A DNA stretch of 64,000 nt, from NCBI RefSeq assembly GCF_030817595.1, contig NZ_JAUSZN010000001.1:3669001-3733000 (forward strand), in the 5' to 3' direction. This stretch comes from Neobacillus niacini (GTDB lineage: Bacteria > Bacillota > Bacilli > Bacillales > Cytobacillaceae). Position 1 is the first letter of the stretch; each line of letters begins with the position of its first letter. Shown in pieces: positions 47,114-56,430 of the stretch. The position numbers and the translations under genes were made by a program. The notes below the pieces were generated by a model. The model was not told where the DNA came from. It made no database searches and saw only the letters and a list, made by a program, of their open reading frames with translations.

Positions 47114-47973
47114 TAAACCACTTCCCCGCTCCTTGCTTTTGAAACTCTCTTTACTTCGTTAATTAGTTCTTCCTCTTGGATGAGTTCTTTGGAAAAATTC
47201 GGAATTTGATTGTGGACCATTTCAGCTATTTGACTAACTGCTGGAATATCTAATTGCAGTTCCATTAGAACCTCTTTGTGCTTAAAAATATCACGAGGTT
47301 TTCCATCCATAACAATCTTCCCGTCTTCTACGACTATAATTCGGTCTGCTTCCGCTGCTTCTGACATACGATGGGTAACGGTTATAATCGTCATTCCCAT
47401 TTTATTCATTTTTCTCATGACCTGAAGGACTTCGTTTCTTCCAAATGTATCCAGCATACTGGTGGACTCATCGAATACGATACAGTCCGGCTGCATGGCA
47501 AGCACTCCAGCAATCGCCACTCTCTGTTTTTGTCCTCCTGATAAATGGTGCGGCGGCCTTTTACGAAACTCAGACATTTTGACGACTTCTAAAGCCTCAT
47601 CAATTCTTTGCTTCATTTCTTCCCTCGGGACGCCAATATTTTCTAACCCAAATGCTACGTCCTCTTCGACAATCGTCGCAACAATTTGATTATCAGGATG
47701 CTGAAAAACCATTCCAACCGCTTTGCGGATATCCAGCTTTTTACTGGCGTCCTTCGTATTGTGACCACGGACCCAAACATCGCCTGAGCCAGGTGGTAAG
47801 AGCCCATTTAAATGCTTAGATAATGTGGATTTTCCTGAACCATTATGACCAATAATGGCCACATATTCACCTGGAAAAATGGAAAAAGAGACATCCTTAA
47901 GAACAGACACTTCATGGGTCTCATTGATTTTATATGAAAATGATACATTTTCTAAAGCAATAATCGGTTCCAA
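47113..47973 (-). CDS. ecfA1: ECF transporter ATPase EcfA1
   Basis: 286 aa ABC ATPase: Walker A G-H-N-G-S-G-K-S-T, Q-loop F-Q-H-P-D-N-Q, signature L-S-G-G-Q-K-Q-R-V-A and Walker B C-I-V-F-D-E-S-T (Ser in place of Pro, usual for EcfA1). The start is TTG after AGGAGAGGGGG. It heads the four-gene ECF operon, divergent from queT. No riboswitch was recognised in its own leader. Confidence 0.93.
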   Translation of the reverse strand: MEPIIALENVSFSYKINETHEVSVLKDVSFSIFPGEYVAIIGHNGSGKSTLSKHLNGLLPPGSGDVWVRGHNTKDASKKLDIRKAVGMVFQHPDNQIVATIVEEDVAFGLENIGVPREEMKQRIDEALEVVKMSEFRKRPPHHLSGGQKQRVAIAGVLAMQPDCIVFDESTSMLDTFGRNEVLQVMRKMNKMGMTIITVTHRMSEAAEADRIIVVEDGKIVMDGKPRDIFKHKEVLMELQLDIPAVSQIAEMVHNQIPNFSKELIQEEELINEVKRVSKARSGEVV

Positions 47974-48214
47974 CTAGATCCCCCTCTCCTTCTATTTTAT
48001 TAATATTCTGAATATTATTCAACCATAGTAAATGATTCACAAGAAATATAATAGCACGAAGTCATAAAAGGGGATATCCTGAAGCATTAATCTATCTTTT
48101 TATTTTCTATAATTGAACACTCTTTTTTAATTATTAGATTGCACAATAAGGGAAATATTATCCAATATATACGTATAGAATATACCTTGCTGAAAGATTA
48201 TCTCAAACTTTAAA

Positions 48215-48243
48215 TTGACTAGTAAATACATTTATACTACTAT
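48215..48243 (+). promoter_or_regulatory. SigA promoter of queT
   Basis: TTGACT (48215-48220) and TACTAT (48238-48243) at exactly 17 bp spacing, placing the transcript start just before the preQ1 riboswitch. Confidence 0.8.
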
Positions 48244-48260
48244 ATTAATTTGTCAATAAA

Positions 48261-48300
48261 ACGTGGTTCGAGAACCTCCCACGTAAAAAAAACTAAGGAG
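48261..48300 (+). ncRNA. preQ1-I riboswitch
   Basis: Stem ACGTGG...CCCACGT encloses TTCGAGAACCT; the A-rich tail AAAAAAAACTAAGGAG follows. This is the compact class I preQ1 aptamer, an H-type pseudoknot whose tail contains the ribosome binding site AAGGAG. Binding of preQ1 would hide that site and stop translation of queT, 10 nt downstream. Confidence 0.93.
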
Positions 48301-48310
48301 ATAACTAAAT

Positions 48311-48796
48311 ATGAAAATAAAAACACTTGTCTTAAACGCAATATTAGCGGCTTTATATATTGCTGTATCAGGCTTAATCGCTCCCTTCGGTTTTACAAAT
48401 ATTCAATTCCGTATTTCAGAAATGTTTAATCATCTTGTTGTTTTCAATAAGAAATATATATTCGGAATCATCGTTGGGGTATTTTTGAGCAATCTTTTCT
48501 TTTCCCCGATAGTCGCCTATGACCTCGTTTTTGGTGTCGGTCAATCATTATTAGCCTTATCGATTACAATTGTATCCGCACGTTTCATTAAAGGAATTTG
48601 GGCCCGTATGATTGTAAATACCGTTGTCTTTACCTTTACTATGTTCTTGATTGCTTGGGAATTAAACCTAGCATTCGAATTGCCATTCTTATTTACTTGG
48701 TTAACAGTGGCAATTGGAGAGTTTGTTGTGATGGCTGTAGGCATGCCGGTTATTTATTTCATTAACAAGCGCGTTAATTTCGAAAAAATGATATAA
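48311..48796 (+). CDS. queT: QueT-family queuosine-precursor transporter (ECF S component)
   Basis: 161 aa membrane protein of the QueT (DUF988) family, about five to six TM helices. Family motifs: A-L-Y-I-A-V-S-G-L-I-A-P-F-G-F, Q-F-R-I-S-E-M-F-N-H-L-V-V-F and S-N-L-F-F-S-P. It imports preQ0/preQ1 for queuosine tRNA modification, and the preQ1 riboswitch ahead of it confirms the assignment. The divergent ECF module next door could energise it, though QueT usually uses the shared ECF module. Confidence 0.96.
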   Translation: MKIKTLVLNAILAALYIAVSGLIAPFGFTNIQFRISEMFNHLVVFNKKYIFGIIVGVFLSNLFFSPIVAYDLVFGVGQSLLALSITIVSARFIKGIWARMIVNTVVFTFTMFLIAWELNLAFELPFLFTWLTVAIGEFVVMAVGMPVIYFINKRVNFEKMI

Positions 48797-48797
48797 A

Positions 48798-48829
48798 AAG
48801 AGATGCTCACTACCAATGAGCATCTCTTT
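48798..48829. terminator. Bidirectional terminator between queT and the GH3 gene
   Basis: AAAGAGATGCTCA...TGAGCATCTCTTT stem-loop with A/T flanks, between convergent genes. Confidence 0.92.
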
Positions 48830-48847
48830 CTTATATCAACCTAGTTC

Positions 48848-51145
48848 TTATTTTTTTGCATGAGCCGGTACTCCTGTTTCATCTGCATGGTCAGGCTTTC
48901 CTGTTTCATTAGCATGAGCTGGTACATTCCCCTTGTTGTAAGAAAGACCAAAACCGTATTCGTACTTGTCACCACTTTTATTCTTATAAGTGAAATGTTT
49001 ATATTCTTCTTGAGCAAAGCTTGGAACATCCCCGACTTCTCTTTCTACTGCCTCCGCACTGGCTGGAATAGCGAATGGAAGCTTACCAACAGGATTGAAT
49101 TCTCCAGTGATTACATCGAATACCGCCTCTTGAAGCGTACCAAAAGTACCGATTAATGCTGCAGCATTTGGTTCAAGCTTGTTTATTAGCCATTGGTTCG
49201 TAAAGTTTACCGCAGTAATGGTTGGAATAGCTTTTTGAATTTCAATGATTCGATCTAATTCAAGAATACCTGTTGTTTCATTAACATCAATACGTGGGTT
49301 ATTATCCCAGTTAGATTGAGTTGGTTTAATATATAAATATGCATGAGTTGCTTGATCAACACTATCTACTAACGTAATGTTAGGGAATTCTTCTTTGAGC
49401 ATTTTCTTTAAGTCTGCATTAAATGCAGCAGTTTGTTTTGCTGATTCTTCATTAATAGTTTTTTGAGGATTTGGATTATTTCTTCCTGGAGCAACCCCAA
49501 TAAATCCTTCAACATAAAGCTTAACATTTTCTAACTTTTCTTCTGTTAACGGTAATAGTTTTTCACCTTTGGTTTTATCATTACGCATTAAAACGACTGA
49601 CTTTTGATGCGCTTCATAAGCTAATGCTCTGTGTTCTTCATTGTTTGCAGCAGCAATAGCTTCTGCAGGATTTACATATGGGTCTTCAAATAAACCTAAT
49701 GTCATCATTTCTGATAATGTATAAGTAATGGATTCGTTAACTTTTGATATATCTACTAAACCTTCGTTAACAGCCTGAATTACTAGCTCTGGTGTTGACC
49801 CACCTGAAATAATATTGGTTCCTGCATTTAATGCTTTGGCCACTTTTTGTACATTTGGAATTGGATTTCCATCTTCATCTACTAGGTAACCCCATGCACT
49901 GCCAGCTACAGCACCAGAGTCAGAGTTAATATATCCTTTGAAACCAAGACCTTCACGCAAGTAATCGATGATTCCTTTATTTAGAGTCATACCAACTTCT
50001 TCAAATTGCTCAGTTTCACTATATGGTTCTAACCCTTGATCAGCACTAGCATTACTTGGATAAGCGTAATAAGGCATTACCGATGCTACACCAGCTTCAA
50101 TTGCTTTCTGGAAAGGAGGAATATGATACTTCTCCAAACTTCCTTCCGTAGGATAAATATTAAAGCTTCCGTTTGCAAAGTGAGGATCTTGTCCATCATC
50201 ACGAGCTCCACCGCCAGGGAAGTGTTTAACTGTGATAGCTACACTGTCTGTACCCAGTTTTTCAGTTTGGAACCCTCTGACGATTTTATAATTCATGTCG
50301 CCAACTACTTTTGGATCTTCGCCAAATGTCTCCTCAATTCTAGCCCATAGCGGGTCTGTTGCAACGTCGGCCATATATCCGTAAACTTTACGAATACCGG
50401 CAGCTCTCCATTCTTGGCGGGCAATTTCCGCAAATTCACCAACAGCTTCTACATCTCCTGCTGCTGCTAAACCTAATGTACCAGGCCAGAAAGTATGTTG
50501 GTCTTGTGTGTTCGTAATATTTGTATAATCCGTTGAGGCAGAGTTTCTCGGATTCGAAGTAATAACCACCGGAATCCCTAGCTCTAGCCCCTCTGCTAAT
50601 TGCTGCATTTGGTTATTATAATTGGCAACATCGCCTAGGTTTTGAGATAGACGGTAAATAACGTGGCGTAATTTCTTGTTAATAACAATATTGGCATTAG
50701 CCTCGGTTACAAATTTCCCATCTGCTGGATCTGCTGCTGGAGTATGAGTATTTATGTACATCAATCCAGCTTTTTGTTCAAGAGTCATTTTGCTAATCAA
50801 ATCCGCTACACGCTCTGAAACTGGCTTTCTCCAGTCTTCATAACCATCTAAGCTTCTATTGCCATTTGCATCTCTAAAATATTTGCCACTGATTTCAAGA
50901 ATTCTATCTTGAGTTGCTACTTCAATTTCTGGCTGGCCCTCAGCTTTTGCAACTTTAAAAGTTGTTATTGCACCTCGGCCAACATACGGAGTTGCTTCCC
51001 CTTCTTCACCTGTGTACCCTTGGTCATCCGCAAATCCTACCTGCGGTCCAATAACTGGTGCAACTAATGATAGAGTAAGTGCAGTTGCGAGAAGTTTCTT
51101 TCTTAGCTTTGAAGATTTTCTAATCTGCTTTGATAGTAAAGCCAT
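48848..51145 (-). CDS. Secreted GH3 beta-glycosidase
   Basis: 765 aa. Sec signal peptide with a basic start (KQIRKSSKLRKKLL) and a hydrophobic core, cleaved near residue 40 (V-G-F-A). The GH3 N-terminal barrel has K-H-F-P-G-G-G and nucleophile Asp in Y-I-N-S-D-S-G-A-V; the GH3 C-terminal domain follows. The protein ends with a His/Ala/Glu-rich tail containing repeated P-A-H-A-N-E-T-G and D-H-A-D-E-T-G. Substrates could be beta-glucosides or xylosides. The ATG follows AGGGGAGG. A cre-like site lies 25 bp upstream. No cell-wall anchor is seen. Confidence 0.92.
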   Translation of the reverse strand: MALLSKQIRKSSKLRKKLLATALTLSLVAPVIGPQVGFADDQGYTGEEGEATPYVGRGAITTFKVAKAEGQPEIEVATQDRILEISGKYFRDANGNRSLDGYEDWRKPVSERVADLISKMTLEQKAGLMYINTHTPAADPADGKFVTEANANIVINKKLRHVIYRLSQNLGDVANYNNQMQQLAEGLELGIPVVITSNPRNSASTDYTNITNTQDQHTFWPGTLGLAAAGDVEAVGEFAEIARQEWRAAGIRKVYGYMADVATDPLWARIEETFGEDPKVVGDMNYKIVRGFQTEKLGTDSVAITVKHFPGGGARDDGQDPHFANGSFNIYPTEGSLEKYHIPPFQKAIEAGVASVMPYYAYPSNASADQGLEPYSETEQFEEVGMTLNKGIIDYLREGLGFKGYINSDSGAVAGSAWGYLVDEDGNPIPNVQKVAKALNAGTNIISGGSTPELVIQAVNEGLVDISKVNESITYTLSEMMTLGLFEDPYVNPAEAIAAANNEEHRALAYEAHQKSVVLMRNDKTKGEKLLPLTEEKLENVKLYVEGFIGVAPGRNNPNPQKTINEESAKQTAAFNADLKKMLKEEFPNITLVDSVDQATHAYLYIKPTQSNWDNNPRIDVNETTGILELDRIIEIQKAIPTITAVNFTNQWLINKLEPNAAALIGTFGTLQEAVFDVITGEFNPVGKLPFAIPASAEAVEREVGDVPSFAQEEYKHFTYKNKSGDKYEYGFGLSYNKGNVPAHANETGKPDHADETGVPAHAKK

Positions 51146-51169
51146 TTTTCTTCCTCCCCTTTTATACAT

Positions 51170-51183
51170 TGAATGCGTTTACA
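51170..51183 (-). promoter_or_regulatory. cre-like site at the GH3 gene
   Basis: TGAATGCGTTTACA has one mismatch to the cre consensus TGWAANCGNTNWCA. It lies 25 bp upstream of the GH3 start codon, where CcpA would act as a roadblock to transcription. Confidence 0.6.
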
Positions 51184-51325
51184 AAATCTAAGATAGCGTA
51201 TCTATGTATAATGATATAATTCAAAGCAGCCATCCAAATAGCGAGTTTTTTTAGTTATTTTTGTGATATTTTAATATTCGAAACTTTTAGTCAAAAATAC
51301 CTATGACTTTCTTCCTTCTTATAAA

Positions 51326-51358
51326 AAAAGAATCAGAAAATATTATTTCCGACTCTGC
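51326..51358 (-). terminator. Intrinsic terminator after the third YesN-type gene
   Basis: AGAGTCGGAAA-TAATA-TTTTCTGATTCT stem (two wobble pairs) followed by seven T on the minus strand. Confidence 0.85.
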
Positions 51359-51359
51359 C

Positions 51360-52130
51360 TTATCTTTTAATTAAATGACCATCGCTGTTTTTGCTGGTGA
51401 TATTCCGATACTCTGACGGAGAACTTCCTACTATTTTCTTAAAATTGTTACTAAAGTAAGCTAAATCAGAATATCCCACTCTTTCGGCAATCTCGGACAT
51501 TCTTAAGGTTGTATTTTGCAATAATCGCTTACTTTCTTCAATTCGCAGTTCCGTAATATAATCAACGAACTTTTTATTTAGCTGTTGTTTGAACAATTGA
51601 CTGAGATAACTGGGGTTGATATGAATACTCTCTGCTGCTTCTTTTAAAGTGATTTGATCTAAAGGTGTTTTTTCTATATAATCCAAGATTCGATCGATCG
51701 TTGATAAAGGTAGATTTTCTTTATCAGCCAACATTTGCTTACTCGTATTATCTTTGTTATTTTTTTTATTTAGCCATTTTTCCAGACAATTTCTTATCTC
51801 ATTTTCCTCGATGGGTTTAAGCAGATAATCCGTGACACCACTCCTCATTGCCTGCTGAACAAACTGAAACTCATCATGGACAGAGATCACAATCACTTCA
51901 TACGTCCCGTTTAAAGTACTAAGTTCCTTAACCAATGCAAGACCGTCCATCACCGGCATTCGGATATCCGTTAAGATTAAGTCAACTTCATTCATCTTTA
52001 TCCAATCTAACGCTTCTAATCCATTTTGGCATTCATGGACCACCTGCAAGGGAAGATTTAATTTATTTATCGTCCACTTAAGAGCGGTACGTACCCATCT
52101 CTCATCGTCAACTAACAAGATCTTTTTCAT
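51360..52130 (-). CDS. Short YesN-type response regulator
   Basis: 256 aa, lacking the long middle domain of the other two YesN proteins in this window. The receiver has D-D at 8-9 and phospho-acceptor Asp55 (L-T-D-I-R-M-P); a short linker leads to the AraC HTH pair with I-A-E-R-V-G-Y-S-D-L-A-Y-F-S-N-N-F-K-K. The ATG overlaps the kinase stop by 4 bp. It presumably controls the TRAP transporter upstream, the GH3 gene downstream, or both. Confidence 0.94.
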   Translation of the reverse strand: MKKILLVDDERWVRTALKWTINKLNLPLQVVHECQNGLEALDWIKMNEVDLILTDIRMPVMDGLALVKELSTLNGTYEVIVISVHDEFQFVQQAMRSGVTDYLLKPIEENEIRNCLEKWLNKKNNKDNTSKQMLADKENLPLSTIDRILDYIEKTPLDQITLKEAAESIHINPSYLSQLFKQQLNKKFVDYITELRIEESKRLLQNTTLRMSEIAERVGYSDLAYFSNNFKKIVGSSPSEYRNITSKNSDGHLIKR

Positions 52131-53956
52131 CCAATCTCCCTTTCCTCTGTATATTCCCTCATTGGCAGTTCCATCTCGACCACCGTGCCGGTCCCTAACT
52201 CACTTCTAACACTAAGGCCATAATCCGCGCCAAACACATAATGAATCCTTTGTTGGACATTTAATAAGCCGATATGTTTCCCATCTGAGTTTGTCGTTTT
52301 CTCTTCAAGCTTTCTAGTAAGTTCGTCTAAAATGTGATTTGGAATGCCTGAGCCTGTATCTTCTACTCGAATCGTAAATGAAAACTCCGAATGGGGAACA
52401 ACTGATATGGTAATTTTTAATTTTTGACAGCTTCGACCGTAGGCATGAACAAAGCAATTTTCAACTATTGGTTGAAGTGAAAACTTTACTACCTGAAGCT
52501 CCATTGCCCATTCAGGAATATCCAACTCATACTCAAATCGGTCTTCAAATCGAAACTTCTGAATCTGAAGATATGTCTTGCAAAACCTTATTTCTTCTCC
52601 TAGACTAACGATGGAGGAATCATTTTTAAGATTATACCGAAGCAGCTTTGCCAGGGAAAACGACATGATTGCAATATTTTCCTGACCTTCTTCTAATGCC
52701 ATCCCTCTAATGGTTTCAAGAGAGTTATATAAAAAATGAGGGTTCATTTGAGACTGAAGCATTTTTATTTCAATCTCTTTCTGTTTCAGGGACATTTCTG
52801 TTTCTTTCAATTTGGAGACGTATACTTCTTCAAGTAAATCTGATAGCTTTTCGACAGTATGATTGAATCCTGCAGATAACTGTCCAATTTCATCGTTTGA
52901 TTCCACTGGGACTCGACCGCTAAGGTTTCCAATTTCTACTTCCTTCATAAACCTCTTCAGGCGCCGAATCGGGCGGATTAAACTTGTTGCAAATCCAAAT
53001 CCTATCGTGTAGGCAATAATTAACGAGATGATAATTGTCAAAACAATGGTTCTTCCAATTTGAATAATTCCACCCGTTAAATCTTTATAGGGTACGGCGG
53101 TAAAAAAACTCCAGCCTATATTTGAGGAATAAGTATAAGTAACAAAATCCTTCCTCTTGTTCTGTAAAATTTGTGTTCTGCTTTCGTTATTTTGAAGTTG
53201 AGCGAGCTGGCTAAATTCTACTTTTTTTCCAAGCTTCGAATAATCAGGATGATAGACGTAATGCCCTTTTGCATCCAATATAAAAAAATAACCGTTTTTA
53301 CTAATCGTTACTTTGTTGGAGATTTCCTCAATTCTTCTAAAATTAATATCAATAACGAGCATTCCCACTGGCCTAAGAGTATCAGGGTTGTATAATCTCC
53401 TAACAAGAGAAATAACCGGCTGCTCTTTATTTCTTAGCTTTAGCGTTCTCGTTACCAACATAGTCATTCCGTTCATAGGAACGGATGAATACCAATATTC
53501 TTCTTTTATTTTCGTAGAAGGATAAAAATTATTTATCCCAAGGGTATCGATGACAATATCGTCATCTACTAAAACCGTAATGTTAGAAATATCTGCTCGA
53601 GAATACGCAGAATACTTAAGTGTGTCCCTGGCTGCTTCTACAATTAGATCACTTTTTTCATGTTTAAATAGGCTGGATAATTCCGGAGAGTTAATCATTT
53701 TTAAACTGGTAATCTCAAATTCTTGTAGGTAATATTCAATATGAGATTCTACCTGACCAATTACTTGACCGCTATATTGCCGGAGCTCGTTTTCCAATTC
53801 AGCTGAAGATCGATTATACGAGATAATCCCCACTGAAAGAACGGGCAATATAACAAGAAAGCTAGAAAAAATGCAAAGCTTCATCATTAATGATTGATTC
53901 TTTAAGAGAATATACTTTTTAATAAATTCTGCTATTTTTCCTCTATGCTGTTGCAT
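52127..53956 (-). CDS. YesM-family sensor histidine kinase
   Basis: 609 aa: TM ~25-45, dCache-like extracytoplasmic domain, TM ~300-325, HAMP, phospho-acceptor His407 in QMNPHFLYN, N-box V-E-N-C-F-V-H-A and G1 box D-T-G-S-G-I. The ATG follows AGGAAGTG. It lies 98 bp after the TRAP binding-protein gene, beyond a hairpin, so it may be partly co-transcribed with the transporter and sense its substrate. Confidence 0.94.
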   Translation of the reverse strand: MQQHRGKIAEFIKKYILLKNQSLMMKLCIFSSFLVILPVLSVGIISYNRSSAELENELRQYSGQVIGQVESHIEYYLQEFEITSLKMINSPELSSLFKHEKSDLIVEAARDTLKYSAYSRADISNITVLVDDDIVIDTLGINNFYPSTKIKEEYWYSSVPMNGMTMLVTRTLKLRNKEQPVISLVRRLYNPDTLRPVGMLVIDINFRRIEEISNKVTISKNGYFFILDAKGHYVYHPDYSKLGKKVEFSQLAQLQNNESRTQILQNKRKDFVTYTYSSNIGWSFFTAVPYKDLTGGIIQIGRTIVLTIIISLIIAYTIGFGFATSLIRPIRRLKRFMKEVEIGNLSGRVPVESNDEIGQLSAGFNHTVEKLSDLLEEVYVSKLKETEMSLKQKEIEIKMLQSQMNPHFLYNSLETIRGMALEEGQENIAIMSFSLAKLLRYNLKNDSSIVSLGEEIRFCKTYLQIQKFRFEDRFEYELDIPEWAMELQVVKFSLQPIVENCFVHAYGRSCQKLKITISVVPHSEFSFTIRVEDTGSGIPNHILDELTRKLEEKTTNSDGKHIGLLNVQQRIHYVFGADYGLSVRSELGTGTVVEMELPMREYTEEREIG

Positions 53957-54006
53957 TTTTTCACTTCCTATCTAATACTTCGCTATATTCAAAATAGAAA
54001 AGACCC

Positions 54007-54034
54007 AGCTGGTAAATAGTAAAACTTACCAGCT
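54007..54034 (-). terminator. Hairpin between dctP-type and kinase genes
   Basis: AGCTGGTAA-N10-TTACCAGCT stem-loop followed by GGGTCTTTTC on the minus strand; a partial terminator or attenuator separating transporter from two-component genes. Confidence 0.7.
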
Positions 54035-54054
54035 AGGCATTTTGTTATTAAAGC

Positions 54055-55083
54055 TTATGGACGTGCTTCTTCAATCGCATCCATTACTTCTTTGAATTCT
54101 TTTGCATATTCAGCATTCATAGACTTTACAGCTTCTGTCCAAGGTTTAAGATCTTTGACTTCGGTGAAGGTTACCCCTGCATCTTTTAATTTCTTTTCAG
54201 AACGTTCTTCATATTTATCCCACTCTGCTCTTTGCGTTTCCACAGAATCAAGCGCTGCTTGTTTAATGATTTTTTGATCTTCGGCATCAAGCTTATCCCA
54301 AGCTACTTTACTAATTAAAAGAACTTCAGGTATACGTTGGTGATGATCAAGAATCAAGTTTTTAGCTTCTTGATAATGGTTAGATGAATCTAAACTTGGC
54401 AGGTTGTTTTCTGCTCCGTCAATGATTCCTGTTTGAAGGGCACTGAATACTTCTCCATATGGCATTGGAGTAGCACTTGCACCTAGGGCATTCATGAAAT
54501 CAATATTGATTTTACTTTGTTGTACACGAATCTTTTGTCCTTTTAAATCCTCAACATTTTCGAGAGGTTTTGTAGAGTAAAAACTACGCGAACCAGAATC
54601 GTAAAAGGCTAAGCCTTTCATTTTAGATTGCTCAAGTCCGTCTAGTAACTTCGTTCCCATGTCTCCATTTAAGAAGTTCCAAAGATGATCTTCACTCTCA
54701 AATACATAAGGAAGTCCCAGCGGAGTAAACTGATTATTAAATTCAGCTAGTGGACTAGAATTGATTCGTGTAAACTCAATCGCTCCAAGCTGAACCTGTT
54801 CAAGTACTGATTTTTCATCGCCTAATTGCGCAGATGGATAGACTTCAATTTTGATACGTCCTTCTGTTCTTTCCTCTACTAATTCAGCGAACTTTTTGTC
54901 ACCAAGGACTGTCGGATAATCTGGCGGCTGATTGTCAGCTAAGCGGAATGTATAGGATGGTTTTTCGTCTTCCTTGTTCCCTTCGCTCTTTGTATTAGTT
55001 GTTTCTTTCCCACCGCATGCAGCAAGGATTGAGCCCATTAAAAGTGTTGCGGCTAAAATACCTGTTAACTTTTTACTGATCAA
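54055..55083 (-). CDS. TRAP transporter substrate-binding lipoprotein, DctP family
   Basis: 342 aa. Signal peptide ending in lipobox I-L-A-A-C-G-G. The DctP fold shows R-L-A-D-N-Q-P-P-D-Y-P, the helix-forming Y-P-S-A-Q-L-G-D-E and the key carboxylate-binding Arg region G-Q-K-I-R-V-Q-Q-S. TRAP proteins of this kind bind sugar acids or dicarboxylates. The start is TTG after AGGGGTG. It is the last gene of dctQ-dctM-dctP. Confidence 0.94.
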   Translation of the reverse strand: MISKKLTGILAATLLMGSILAACGGKETTNTKSEGNKEDEKPSYTFRLADNQPPDYPTVLGDKKFAELVEERTEGRIKIEVYPSAQLGDEKSVLEQVQLGAIEFTRINSSPLAEFNNQFTPLGLPYVFESEDHLWNFLNGDMGTKLLDGLEQSKMKGLAFYDSGSRSFYSTKPLENVEDLKGQKIRVQQSKINIDFMNALGASATPMPYGEVFSALQTGIIDGAENNLPSLDSSNHYQEAKNLILDHHQRIPEVLLISKVAWDKLDAEDQKIIKQAALDSVETQRAEWDKYEERSEKKLKDAGVTFTEVKDLKPWTEAVKSMNAEYAKEFKEVMDAIEEARP

Positions 55084-55133
55084 AATCTACACCCCTTTTA
55101 ATTTTTTATATAATCTTCACCATTTACCCAAGG

Positions 55134-56429
55134 CTACTTGACTAGCAAATTTGGCAGCCACAGAACAACTTCTGGAATATAGGTGATAATTAACAGAACA
55201 ACTAGTAAAGCATAGAAGAATGGCATCATCGCTTTTGTACCTTGCTGAATCGAGACCTTTCCTATCGCACATCCGACAAATAAAACGGTCCCAACGGGCG
55301 GTGTCAGTAATCCTATTCCCGCATTTAAAATTAGGACTATACCGAAATGTACAGGGTCCATACCAAAGCTCGTTACCACCGGAAGCAGGATTGGTGTCAT
55401 GATCAAAATCATTGGTGCCATGTCCATTGGCGCACCAAGTAAAAGTAATAAAATATTGATAATCAATAAAATGATAAGTGGATTATCAGAAATACTTAGG
55501 AACAGGTCGGTTACCATAGCAGGAATTTGCAAATAAGCGAGTATCCAGCCAAAGGATGCAGATGCTGCAATTAAGAAAAATACCATCGAAACCGTTCTCA
55601 TTGTTCTTGTGAGTATTTTCCAAATACTTGATATGGGTGCTTCTCTATAAACGACAAATGCTAGAATAAAAGAATATAAGCACGCTAACGCACCTGACTC
55701 GGTTGCGGTAAACCAGCCGCTCATGATTCCGCCTAGTATGATGACTGCAGGACTTAGGGATAAAAGACCGTGAAGGAGAATTCCTCCAATTTCTGATTTG
55801 GGCACTGGGTCCGCTTTTTGATATCCTCTTTTTCTAGCTATAATATAGCCTGTAATCATAAGCGAAATTAACATAATGAATCCAGGGACTATACCTGCCA
55901 TAAAAAGACTTGCGATTGATACGCCGCCCGCTGCTAAAGAGTAGAGAACGAGATTATGACTCGGTGGTACTACAACACCTTGGATAGCAGAAGCAATGGT
56001 CACACCCACCGCATAATCAGCTTCGTATCCTTTCTTTTTCATCATTGGAATCATGACAGAACCGACAGATGAAACGTCTGCGACGGCCGACCCTGATATA
56101 TTTCCAAAAAACAATGCTGCTACGCTATTAACCATTGCAAGTCCGCCGCGTATTCGTCCTACTAGTAAACTTGCAAAATTTACGATCCTTGTGGCAAGTC
56201 CACCTTCACTCATAATTTGTCCTGTCAGGATAAAGAATGGGATCGCTAGCAGGGAAAAGGAGTTCATACCTTGAACCATTTGCTGGCCAATAACGGGAAG
56301 CGGAATTTTCATATAGATTACTGTTAGCAAGGACGATGCCACAAGCGTAAGAGCAATCGGAAAACGAAGCAGAACTAGAATAACAAAGCTTGAAAGTAAG
56401 ATAATGATTCCGATTGTGTTCGTGTCCAT
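55134..56429 (-). CDS. TRAP transporter large permease, DctM family
   Basis: 431 aa, about 12 TM helices. Conserved parts are F-P-I-A-L-T-L-V-A-S-S, N-I-S-G-S-A-V-A-D-V-S-S-V-G, V-V-P-P-S-H-N and L-L-L-G-A-P-M-D-M-A-P-M. It provides the Na+-coupled translocation path for a TRAP importer. The ATG follows GGAGGG two bases after the small permease gene. Confidence 0.96.
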   Translation of the reverse strand: MDTNTIGIIILLSSFVILVLLRFPIALTLVASSLLTVIYMKIPLPVIGQQMVQGMNSFSLLAIPFFILTGQIMSEGGLATRIVNFASLLVGRIRGGLAMVNSVAALFFGNISGSAVADVSSVGSVMIPMMKKKGYEADYAVGVTIASAIQGVVVPPSHNLVLYSLAAGGVSIASLFMAGIVPGFIMLISLMITGYIIARKRGYQKADPVPKSEIGGILLHGLLSLSPAVIILGGIMSGWFTATESGALACLYSFILAFVVYREAPISSIWKILTRTMRTVSMVFFLIAASASFGWILAYLQIPAMVTDLFLSISDNPLIILLIINILLLLLGAPMDMAPMILIMTPILLPVVTSFGMDPVHFGIVLILNAGIGLLTPPVGTVLFVGCAIGKVSIQQGTKAMMPFFYALLVVLLIITYIPEVVLWLPNLLVK

Positions 56430-56430
56430 T

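Noticed and set aside
47974..48214. Vitamin riboswitch upstream of ecfA1
   Set aside because: No conserved core of a TPP, FMN, cobalamin, THF or similar aptamer could be recognised on the minus strand.
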